Both the position numbers and the translations under genes were made by a program. Of a stretch of 5,677 nt of DNA, positions 1-5,236 are shown in pieces. This stretch comes from Gemmatimonadota bacterium (lineage in GTDB: Bacteria; Gemmatimonadota; Gemmatimonadetes; Longimicrobiales; Gaopeijiaceae), in contig RFGQ01000030.1 in the NCBI GenBank assembly GCA_003695865.1, positions 1 through 5,677 of the forward strand, written 5' to 3'. The notes under the pieces are model-generated. The model had not been told where the DNA came from and ran no database searches. It saw nothing but the letters and a program-made list of their open reading frames with translations. The first letter of the stretch is position 1. Each line of letters opens with the position of its first letter.

Positions 1-168
1 CCCTGCCCGATCGAGCGGCTGCACGGCCGCTGGCGCTGGCACTTCCTGCTGCGGTCGGCGAGCGCGAGGGCGCTGGGCGACGCGGCGCGCGCGCTGCTCG
101 CACGCGGGCGCCTGCCCGGCCGCGACGTACGGCTGATCGTCGACCGGGACCCGACCGCGCTTCTCTGA
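1..168 (+). CDS. priA: Primosomal protein N' (replication restart helicase PriA), C-terminal end only
   Basis: Reading frame 1 is open from the first base to a TGA at 166-168 and gives 55 residues. The start of the gene lies outside the window. The residues fit the C-terminal domain of PriA. An opening PCPIERLHGRWRWHFLLRS corresponds to the family pattern Pro-x-x-Ile-x-x-Leu-x-Gly-x-x-Arg-(Trp/Tyr)-x-x-Leu-Leu-(Arg/Lys). A closing VRLIVDRDPTALL matches the usual ending, Ile-Asp-x-Asp-Pro-x-x-Leu/Met-Leu. PriA is a cytoplasmic superfamily 2 DNA helicase that recognises abandoned replication forks and reloads the replisome. This C-terminal domain helps bind branched DNA. The helicase motifs and zinc-binding cysteines would lie upstream and cannot be checked. 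The gene ends 266 bases before the next gene, with no strong terminator visible. The family call rests on a short but distinctive stretch. Confidence 0.85.
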   Translation, partial: PCPIERLHGRWRWHFLLRSASARALGDAARALLARGRLPGRDVRLIVDRDPTALL

Positions 169-283
169 GCGCGCAGCCTGGCCCCGAGCGGCCCGGGCGC
201 CGGGCGGCGCGTGCCGCGTCCGTGGGATCCGCCGGGCTCGCGCAGGGTAGGGTGCCGAAGGAGCGGGCGCGGTGCCGGGTCGC

Positions 284-310
284 TTGCGCGGACGGCGACC
301 ACGATATACG
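284..310 (+). promoter_or_regulatory. Weak candidate promoter for the HNH gene
   Basis: TATACG at 305-310 resembles a sigma-70 -10 box and lies in the only AT-rich patch of the gap. TTGCGC at 284-289 is a possible -35 box, but the spacer is only 15 bases. A GCTTGC at 282-287 gives 17 bases but a poorer match. If used, transcription would start near 317 and leave a leader of about 118 bases. This rests on composition and partial consensus matches only. Confidence 0.25.
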
Positions 311-326
311 GTACCGCGAGCACTCA

Positions 327-350
327 GGGCCCCAAGGAATCGTGGGTCCC
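327..350 (+). repeat. Small inverted repeat (hairpin) in the leader of the HNH gene
   Basis: GGGCCCCA at 327-334 can pair with TGGGTCCC at 343-350 over seven of eight positions, leaving an 8-base loop. It lies just downstream of the possible -10 box and about 85 bases before the HNH start codon. There is no T-run after it. In DNA this GC-rich such a stem can arise by chance, and I assign no function. Confidence 0.3.
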
Positions 351-434
351 GGGCCGGAGTGTGGGGCGCAGGCCGCAGAGCGGGACCGGCGCCGCTGCCC
401 GGGTCGGGCCCGCACGCAGGAGACGAGCGAGAGA

Positions 435-1031
435 ATGGGCTGTCTCGCGCTGAACGCGTCCTTCGAACCCCTGACGATCATCCCGTCGCGCAGGGCGATC
501 CGACTCGTGCTCGACCGCAAGGCCGAGATCATCGAGGTGGACGACTCGCGGGCCTTTCGCTCGGCGCGCGACTCGTTCCCGTGCCCCACGGTCATCCGCC
601 TGGTGCGCTACGTGCACGTGCCGCGGCGCTTCCGCCGGCAGGTCACGAACACCTTCCTGTTCGCGCGAGACGAGTACACGTGTCAGTACTGCGGACGTCC
701 CCGACACCAGCTCAAGGGGCGTCAGTTCCTGACCCGCGACCACATCGTTCCGATCTCACGCGGGGGTCTCAACACCTGGGACAACGTGGTCACGGCGTGT
801 TCCCCCTGTAACAACCGCAAGGGGAACCGTCTTCCGGCCGAGGCGGGCATGCGTCTGTTGACCGAACCCCGCGAGCCGAACTACGTGCAGCTGGTGTGGG
901 CGGTTCGGCGCGTGACGCCGGTCCAGGCGAAGTACATCCGGATGTTCTACGGAGAGGACATGCTCGAGGCGCTGCAGAACCGCTTCGACGCGCCCCGCTA
1001 TTCCTCCAGCCAGGCGAACGGGCGTTCGTAG
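435..1031 (+). CDS. HNH endonuclease family protein (zinc-binding, stand-alone)
   Basis: The 198-residue product is a stand-alone HNH protein of a widespread bacterial family. The N-terminal part (about 1-75) has the family pattern of Leu-Asn-x-Ser-x-Glu-Pro-Leu, then Arg-Arg-Ala-Ile-Arg-Leu-Val-Leu and Lys-Ala-Glu. The HNH domain covers about 76-145. CQYC supplies Cys83 and Cys86, and a second pair, Cys122 and Cys125, completes a structural zinc site. The nuclease motif is Asp102-His103, then Asn117 in TWDNVV, then Asn126 where the third motif residue falls, so it reads H-N-N. The biological role and DNA or RNA target of this family are not settled. The ATG at 435 is chosen because similarity begins there and AGGAG lies at 418-422, though its 12-base spacing is long. 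A GTG at 222 is the alternative. The gene's 3' end overlaps the convergent minus-strand gene by 34 bases. No restriction or toxin partner is adjacent. Confidence 0.92.
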   Translation: MGCLALNASFEPLTIIPSRRAIRLVLDRKAEIIEVDDSRAFRSARDSFPCPTVIRLVRYVHVPRRFRRQVTNTFLFARDEYTCQYCGRPRHQLKGRQFLTRDHIVPISRGGLNTWDNVVTACSPCNNRKGNRLPAEAGMRLLTEPREPNYVQLVWAVRRVTPVQAKYIRMFYGEDMLEALQNRFDAPRYSSSQANGRS

Positions 1032-1474
1032 AACTGGCCGAACCCGCGCACCCCGCCCGTCTCGGTGTGCTCCTTCCAGCGGATGACCCAGCCGCGCACC
1101 TCGTCCTGGATCACCTCGTAGGAGAACCCCGGCAGTTCCGAGCGCTCGGCGAGAAAGCGGGCCAGCGTCGCCGGCAGGTTCGAGACGCCCTCGACCGAGG
1201 CGAGCTCGGCGTCCTCGAGCACCTCGTTCTGCAGACGCGACTCACTGAGCATCACAGCGCGGATGGCTTCCTCGACGGCTTTCGTCACGTCCTGTACGGA
1301 GAGGGTCGCCGACGAGCCGAAGCGGGTGCGCAGTTCCTGCACGAGCGCCTTCGTCGTCGGCGCATCGAGCTCGGCGCGCACGGTCTCGAGCTGGTCGAGA
1401 ATGCGCGCGTGCAGGCGCAGGAGCTGAGCGAGCTCCCTCTTGGCTTTTTCTTCGTGCACGGACGGCGCCGTCAT
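998..1474 (-). CDS. Hypothetical protein, 158 residues, helical N-terminus
   Basis: I do not recognise this protein. It is 158 residues, soluble, with no signal peptide or membrane segment. Residues about 7-37 are rich in Glu, Lys, Arg and Leu with heptad-like spacing and could form a coiled coil. Residues 40-110 also look mostly helical, with many Ala, Leu, Glu and Val. The last 45 residues differ: they are rich in aromatic and Gly residues (VRGWVIRWKEHT, then GGVRGFGQFYERPFAWLEE) and may form a small beta-rich cap. The start is well supported: the ATG at 1474 is preceded by GGAGG (complement of 1479-1483) at a 4-base gap. The product looks like a real gene on coding character and its ribosome site. 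The gene lies 119 bases downstream of the CoA synthetase in the same direction, so co-transcription is possible. Its 3' end runs 34 bases into the convergent HNH gene. Confidence 0.78.
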   Translation of the reverse strand: MTAPSVHEEKAKRELAQLLRLHARILDQLETVRAELDAPTTKALVQELRTRFGSSATLSVQDVTKAVEEAIRAVMLSESRLQNEVLEDAELASVEGVSNLPATLARFLAERSELPGFSYEVIQDEVRGWVIRWKEHTETGGVRGFGQFYERPFAWLEE

Positions 1475-1593
1475 GCATCCTCCGGTGTGGACGATCTCTT
1501 AAGATGGTCCATGATCCGGCGTTGCGTCGAGGGTTTTCATCATCTGTTTCCGGAGGCCGGCCGGCGGGCCGCGGCGGCGCGGCTCTCCTCGGG
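1475..1593 (-). other. Intergenic gap between the CoA synthetase and the 158-residue gene
   Basis: This 119-base spacer contains two parts. Next to the CoA synthetase stop (1550-1593) is very GC-rich DNA in which CCGGAGG (1550-1556) and CCTCGGG (1587-1593) can pair at six of seven positions, enclosing the palindrome GCCGGCCGGC at 1556-1565 and more GC-rich stems. This could slow or end transcription, but no U-run follows on the minus strand. Nearer the 158-residue gene (about 1491-1549) the sequence is more AT-rich and could carry a promoter, yet I find no pair of boxes with good spacing. Confidence 0.35.
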
Positions 1594-3699
1594 TTACTCC
1601 GCCAGGGTTATCCGCGCATCCACGGCCACGGCACCCTGCTCGAACACCAGGAACGGGTTGACGTCCAGCTCGACCAGGTCGGGGTGGTCGTCGACCAGGC
1701 GGGCCAGCCGCCGGATGGCGTCGACGAGCGCCTCCTCGTCGGCCGGTGGATCGCCGCGCACGCCGGCCAGGAGGGCGTGTCCGCGGATCGAACGCACCAT
1801 GTCGCGTGCTTCGCCCTCGTCGAGCGGCGGAACCCGGAAGGTCACGTCGCCGAGAGCTTCGACGTAAACGCCCCCCAGGCCGAACATGAGCACCGGTCCG
1901 AAGGTCGGGTCGGTGGTCATGCCCAGGATCGTCTCGCGTCCGCCGCCGAGGAAGCGGCTCACGAGGATGCCCTCCACGCGGGCGTCGGGGGCCTCGCTCG
2001 CGAGGCGTTGAAGCATGTCGGCCACGGCCTCGCCGAGCTCTTCGGGTGTTCGCAGGTCCACGCGGACGGCGCCGACATCGCTCTTGTGGACCAGGTCCGG
2101 CGAGACGGCCTTGGCGACCACGGGGTAGCCGAACCGCTCGGCGGCCTCCAGCGCGCCCGCCACGTCGCGCACCACGGCGTGCTCGACGACCGGAATGCCG
2201 TACGCCTCGAGCACGTCCATGGCCTCGGGCTCGAGCAGGCGCGAGCGCCCGCCGGCGCGCGCCGCCTCGAGGATGCGCCGCACTCGATCGGGATCGCCCC
2301 TGGGCGCCGGCGTGTCGGCGGGCCGGCGCTCGCGCCAGCGGCCGTAGCGGACCAGGGCGGCCAGGGCCCGCGCGGCAGACTCGGGAAAGATGTAGGTGGG
2401 GATACCGGCCTCGCGGAGTTCGGCGCGTCCCTGGGGCAGCCCCTCGCGGCCCATGAGCACGGCGAGTACCGGCTTGTCTTCGTGCGTGGCCGCGGCCTCG
2501 ATGATGGCCGCCGCCACATCCTCTTGGCGGATGCCGAGCGGCGGCACGAAGGCCGCGATCGCGGCGTCGACGTGCGCGTCCGAAAGCACGGCGTCGAGCG
2601 CCACCCGGTAGCTCTCGGGCGTGGCCGACGCGATCATGTCGACGGGATTGCGCAGCGACGCCTCTTCGGGGAAGACCTCGGCGAGGCGCGCTCGCGTGGC
2701 CTCTTCGAGGTCGGTGATCGTGAGCCCCGCCGCCTCGCACGCGTCGGCGATCATGATGCCCGGCCCACCGGCGTTGGTCACCACCGCCACCCGTTCGCCT
2801 TTCGGGATGGGCAGCACCTCGAAGGCGATCGCGAGGTCGAACAGGTCCTCGACCGAATCCGCCCTCAGCACCCCGCACTGGGCGAGCAGCGCCTCGGTCG
2901 CACGGTCTCCGCCCGCGAGCGCGCCGGTGTGCGACGAGGCCGCGCGCGCGCCGGCGAGGGTGCGCCCCGACTTCACGACCACGATGGGCTTCCGCCGACT
3001 GACCTCGCGCGCGATGCGCGTGAACCGCCGCGGGTTCCCGAACGACTCGAGGTACATCAGGATCACCCGGGTGTCGGGATCGGCGCCCCAGTACTCCAGC
3101 AGGTCGTTGCCGCTCACGTCGGCCTTGTTGCCTACCGAAGCGAACTCGCGCACGCCGATGCCGAACTCCGCCGCGTAGTCGAGGATCGTCACCCCCAGCG
3201 CTCCCGACTGGCTCATGAAACTGGTCGCCCCGGGGGGCGGCATGCTCGGCGCGAACGTGGCGTTCATGCGCACCGCCGGGTCGTTGCTGAGCACGCCCAT
3301 GCAGTTGGGTCCGACCACGCGCATCCCGTAGTGCCGGGCCCGTTCGCGCAGTCGGCGCTCGCGCTCCACGCCTTCGCCGCCGACTTCGCGGAAGCCCGCG
3401 CTGATCACCACGAGCGCGCCGACACCCACCTGCCCGCACTCCTCCACCACGTCGAGCACGTGCTCCTTGGGAACCACCACGACCGCGAGGTCGATCGGCC
3501 CGGGTACGGCCGTGACCGACGGGTAGGCCGGGATGGCGTGCACGGCCGTAGCCGAGGGGTTCACCGGGTAGAGGACGCCCTGGTAGTCGTACCGCAGCAG
3601 GTTGGCGACGATCTGGTGTCCGATCGTGCCGGGGCGCCGGCTGGCGCCGACGACGGCGATGGAGCGGGGACGGAAGACGGTGTCGAGGCTGTGGGGCAT
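1594..3699 (-). CDS. Acetate/acyl-CoA ligase (ADP-forming), single-chain alpha-beta fusion
   Basis: This 701-residue protein belongs to the NDP-forming acyl-CoA synthetase superfamily, which interconverts acyl-CoA plus ADP and phosphate with the free acid, CoA and ATP in the cytoplasm. Domain order: CoA-binding Rossmann domain (about 5-135, glycine loop VVGASRRPGTIG at 16-27); succinyl-CoA-ligase-like domains (about 150-450) with the phosphorylatable His257 in SSHTGA; and a C-terminal ATP-grasp domain (about 482-701) with His538 in LVHKSD, the glycine-rich GGGRE segment (585-589), and Asp679 in LDVNPF. These match the two catalytic histidines and the aspartate described for archaeal and protist ADP-forming acetyl-CoA synthetases. 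There is no fused GNAT domain, and His257 is retained, so this is not a Pat-type protein acetyltransferase. Length is typical. The ATG at 3699 has no clear ribosome site, but the similarity begins within ten residues. The substrate (acetate, propionate, aryl acids) cannot be told. A paired 158-residue gene follows. Confidence 0.95.
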   Translation of the reverse strand: MPHSLDTVFRPRSIAVVGASRRPGTIGHQIVANLLRYDYQGVLYPVNPSATAVHAIPAYPSVTAVPGPIDLAVVVVPKEHVLDVVEECGQVGVGALVVISAGFREVGGEGVERERRLRERARHYGMRVVGPNCMGVLSNDPAVRMNATFAPSMPPPGATSFMSQSGALGVTILDYAAEFGIGVREFASVGNKADVSGNDLLEYWGADPDTRVILMYLESFGNPRRFTRIAREVSRRKPIVVVKSGRTLAGARAASSHTGALAGGDRATEALLAQCGVLRADSVEDLFDLAIAFEVLPIPKGERVAVVTNAGGPGIMIADACEAAGLTITDLEEATRARLAEVFPEEASLRNPVDMIASATPESYRVALDAVLSDAHVDAAIAAFVPPLGIRQEDVAAAIIEAAATHEDKPVLAVLMGREGLPQGRAELREAGIPTYIFPESAARALAALVRYGRWRERRPADTPAPRGDPDRVRRILEAARAGGRSRLLEPEAMDVLEAYGIPVVEHAVVRDVAGALEAAERFGYPVVAKAVSPDLVHKSDVGAVRVDLRTPEELGEAVADMLQRLASEAPDARVEGILVSRFLGGGRETILGMTTDPTFGPVLMFGLGGVYVEALGDVTFRVPPLDEGEARDMVRSIRGHALLAGVRGDPPADEEALVDAIRRLARLVDDHPDLVELDVNPFLVFEQGAVAVDARITLAE

Positions 3700-3713
3700 G
3701 GCGCGAAACGGCC

Positions 3714-3727
3714 GGTCGAAGGTCGAA
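3714..3727. repeat. Tandem direct repeat of GGTCGAA in the divergent spacer
   Basis: GGTCGAA occurs twice in direct tandem at 3714-3720 and 3721-3727. It lies between the candidate minus-strand -10 box and the CoA ligase start codon, so it would be within or just downstream of the transcription start. A second short tandem pair, GGCGGGA/GGCGGGT at 3755-3768, lies nearby within the spacer of the candidate promoter. Either could be an operator, or simply low-complexity GC-rich DNA. Confidence 0.3.
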
Positions 3728-3742
3728 GCAGGGCGGGACAGG

Positions 3743-3772
3743 AGTTTACCGGAAGGCGGGAGGCGGGTACAA
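3743..3772 (-). promoter_or_regulatory. Candidate promoter for the CoA ligase gene
   Basis: On the minus strand TTGTAC (complement of 3767-3772) and TAAACT (complement of 3743-3748) are separated by 18 bases. They match three and four of six consensus positions for sigma-70-type boxes. This is one of the few AT-rich spots in the divergent spacer, and it would give a leader of about 37 bases before the ATG at 3699. It is plausible from placement, but the matches are modest. Confidence 0.3.
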
Positions 3773-3779
3773 GTTCCTC

Positions 3780-4199
3780 ATGTACGAGACGCTGCTCATC
3801 CGCAGGGCCACCTTCCGTGCCCGGCACCGCTACGGACTTCCGGGCCTCGACGAGGCGGCCAACCGCGCCCGCTTCGGTGATCTGGTCCACGCGCACGCAC
3901 ACGACTTCCGTGTGGAGGTGCGGGTGAGCGGACCGCCCGAAGCGGGGACGGGGTTCACGGTCGACCTGACAGCGCTCGACGCCGCGCTGGACGGGGTGCT
4001 CGCGCCGCTCCGGGACAGCGACCTCAACGAGGCACTGCCATCGGTACGGGACGGCCGCGAGCAGCCCTGCACCGAGGTCATCGCCCGTTGGATCTTTCGC
4101 TCGCTGACGCCGGCGTTGCCCGAGCCCGCTCGGCTCGTGGAGGTGGCGGTCTTCGAGGACGAGGCGCTGGGCGCCGTCGTCAGGGCCTCGGCCGACTGA
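3780..4199 (+). CDS. 6-pyruvoyl-tetrahydropterin synthase/QueD-family protein lacking the catalytic Cys and His
   Basis: The 139-residue product has the T-fold layout of the PTPS/QueD (6-carboxytetrahydropterin synthase) family, whose members act on 7,8-dihydroneopterin triphosphate in queuosine or pterin synthesis. Supporting segments are FRARH with zinc ligand His16, HAHDF with zinc ligands His39 and His41 (usual HGHNY), then alternating beta residues RVEVRVSG, GFTVDLTALDAAL, the LN in SDLNEAL, PCTEVIARWIF (usual PTSE), and VAVFED with Glu126 at the pterin-anchoring position. Length is normal. However, the Cys four residues before the HxH pair is Leu35, and there is no His after residue 41, so the Asp-His pair of the catalytic triad is missing. 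The only Cys is Cys97. QueD-type chemistry is therefore doubtful; a different reaction or a non-catalytic role is possible. The start at 3780 places the FxAxH motif at the usual depth. No ribosome site is seen in the normal range (GGGAGG is 16 bases away). No queC, queE or folE is nearby. Confidence 0.85.
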   Translation: MYETLLIRRATFRARHRYGLPGLDEAANRARFGDLVHAHAHDFRVEVRVSGPPEAGTGFTVDLTALDAALDGVLAPLRDSDLNEALPSVRDGREQPCTEVIARWIFRSLTPALPEPARLVEVAVFEDEALGAVVRASAD

Positions 4200-4210
4200 A
4201 GCGGGTCGTT

Positions 4211-4246
4211 GCGCCGGGGTCGGCCGGGTCAGGCCCGGCCGGGCGC
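4211..4246. terminator. GC-rich hairpin at the convergent junction, possible bidirectional terminator
   Basis: GGCCGGG at 4222-4228 pairs perfectly with CCCGGCC at 4234-4240 around a 5-base loop. One more C-G pair (4221/4241) extends it, and GCGCC (4211-4215) with GGCGC (4242-4246) adds an outer stem across a one-sided bulge. It lies 12 bases after the QueD-like stop, and its loop holds the stop codon of the opposing HTTM gene. No T-run follows on either strand, so termination is inferred from position and strength of the stem only. Confidence 0.4.
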
Positions 4247-5236
4247 TACGCGGGGCCGTGGGCCGAACCAGTGCAGCGCAGCGCGCCCCAGGCCTCCGAA
4301 GCGCCGCAGCACGGTTCGGCGGGCCCACGCGGGGTCCACGAACACCGGGTAGGTGGCCAGCATCACCAGCGAGAAGAAGCCGATGTTCATGGTGAGCAGG
4401 ATGCCCAGATGGAGGGCGATTCCGTGGGCGATGGAGAACCGCCGGCCCCAGCGGGTGAGCACCAGCAGCGGGAAGAGGAACTCCCACCAGGCCACGAACA
4501 GGCCCGCCACCCAGTACAGGGGCCACGACCAGGCGCCGCCGAGCGGGCCGAAGCGCGTGATCGACGCGTTGCCGATGGCGACGTAGATCGCGTCGCCGTT
4601 CCACCAGGAGTCCCCGAGCAGCTTCCAGAAGCCCGCCAGGAAGTAGATGATGCAGACCTGAAGCTGGATCATGCGCACGGGCCAGGCCGGCATACGCGGC
4701 GGCGCCGCCGTGGCCTCGTCGAGTCCCCGGCGGGCGAGCGCGCGGGCACGGTCGAGAGAAAACGCCCGCCCTTCGGGCGGGACGACCAGGTGGCCGAGGA
4801 ACAGGTAGAAGGCGGTCAGCCGGAGCACCTCGTCGCCGCCGTTCAGGTAGGTCGGATTGCGGAGTTGGAACCAGAGCTGCAGGGCGAAGACCGCCGCCGC
4901 CGCCAGGCGCGTGAAGCGGCCCACGAGCAGGAATCCGAGCGCGAACAGCAGCGCCGTGTAGATCACGACCACGGCCCCCAGGCTGCCCAGCGCGGGCCGC
5001 AGGAACACCGCCATCGCGTTGCCCCAGCTCCAGCGCATCGCGTCCAGCGCGTGGAAGACCCCCTCGTCCGTGTACTGCTCGCGCAGCAGCGGCGCGAACT
5101 CGAGCAGCGTCAGGATGGCCGCCGCCGAGAACAGGATGCGCACGAGGCCGAAGGCTGTGCCGTCGATCTCGGCGAACCAGAAACGCGACCAGCCGTCCCA
5201 TGGCCTGCGCGCCAGCGCGCTCAGTCGCTCACGCAA
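4229..5236 (-). CDS. HTTM (vitamin K-dependent gamma-carboxylase-like) domain membrane protein
   Basis: The 335-residue product is an integral membrane protein with roughly seven or eight hydrophobic segments (about 26-46, 77-105, 110-126, 136-152, 187-203, 238-261, 266-283, 284-300). Features of the HTTM family include the opening AFGLVRILFSAAAIL, DEVLRLTAFYLFLG (135-148), and QLQVCIIYFLAGFWKLLGDS (191-210) followed by WWNG. The last block resembles the human gamma-glutamyl carboxylase segment with catalytic base Lys218, and Lys205 here falls in the equivalent place. The lumenal C-terminal domain of the eukaryotic enzyme is absent, as in most bacterial HTTM proteins, whose substrates are largely unknown. 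I choose the TTG at 5236: GGGAGG (complement of 5243-5248) precedes it by 6 bases, and residues further upstream are a shadow of the neighbouring gene. An ATG at 5441-5443 is in frame but lies deep inside that gene. The start overlaps the upstream gene by 16 bases, which suggests translational coupling. Confidence 0.88.
   Translation of the reverse strand: MRERLSALARRPWDGWSRFWFAEIDGTAFGLVRILFSAAAILTLLEFAPLLREQYTDEGVFHALDAMRWSWGNAMAVFLRPALGSLGAVVVIYTALLFALGFLLVGRFTRLAAAAVFALQLWFQLRNPTYLNGGDEVLRLTAFYLFLGHLVVPPEGRAFSLDRARALARRGLDEATAAPPRMPAWPVRMIQLQVCIIYFLAGFWKLLGDSWWNGDAIYVAIGNASITRFGPLGGAWSWPLYWVAGLFVAWWEFLFPLLVLTRWGRRFSIAHGIALHLGILLTMNIGFFSLVMLATYPVFVDPAWARRTVLRRFGGLGRAALHWFGPRPRVAPGRA

Larger units (their letters stand above)
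169..434. other. Intergenic region between priA and the HNH nuclease gene
   Basis: This 266-base gap has no convincing gene. The HNH frame is open upstream to a GTG at 222, which would add 71 residues. Those residues are Arg/Gly/Pro-rich and resemble translated GC-rich spacer, so I treat them as non-coding. Two things stand out: an AT-rich patch around 301-313 in otherwise very GC-rich DNA, and a small imperfect hairpin at 327-350. No T-run follows any stem near the priA stop, so no factor-independent terminator can be supported. Confidence 0.5.

Noticed and set aside
222..434. An N-terminal extension of the HNH protein from a GTG at 222.
   Set aside because: The extra 71 residues are Arg/Gly/Pro-rich with no family match, while the conserved N-terminus begins at the ATG at 435, where a purine-rich ribosome site is present.
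435..1031. The HNH protein as part of a restriction, toxin or mobile element.
   Set aside because: No methylase, immunity gene, recombinase or terminal repeats lie next to it, and its composition resembles its neighbours. This family is commonly found as a stand-alone chromosomal gene.
1556..1565. The palindrome GCCGGCCGGC as a regulatory or recombination site.
   Set aside because: Short GC palindromes are expected by chance at this base composition, and there is no second copy arranged as a functional site.
1499..3439. A 646-codon minus-strand frame within the CoA ligase region.
   Set aside because: It is an alternative frame of the same strand, with an Arg/Gly-rich low-complexity product. 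The ligase frame carries all the family motifs.
1594..3699. The CoA ligase as a Pat-type protein acetyltransferase.
   Set aside because: There is no GNAT domain at either end, and the phosphorylatable His257 is intact.
1504..3927. An 807-codon open frame on the plus strand, antisense to the CoA ligase.
   Set aside because: It covers the strongly supported CoA ligase gene. Its product is rich in His, Arg, Gly and Ala with no recognisable domain, as expected from the complement of GC-rich coding DNA.
3561..5201. A 546-codon minus-strand frame spanning the HTTM and QueD-like genes.
   Set aside because: It is a shadow of the HTTM gene and the complement of the QueD-like gene, with Arg/Pro-rich sequence and no domain.
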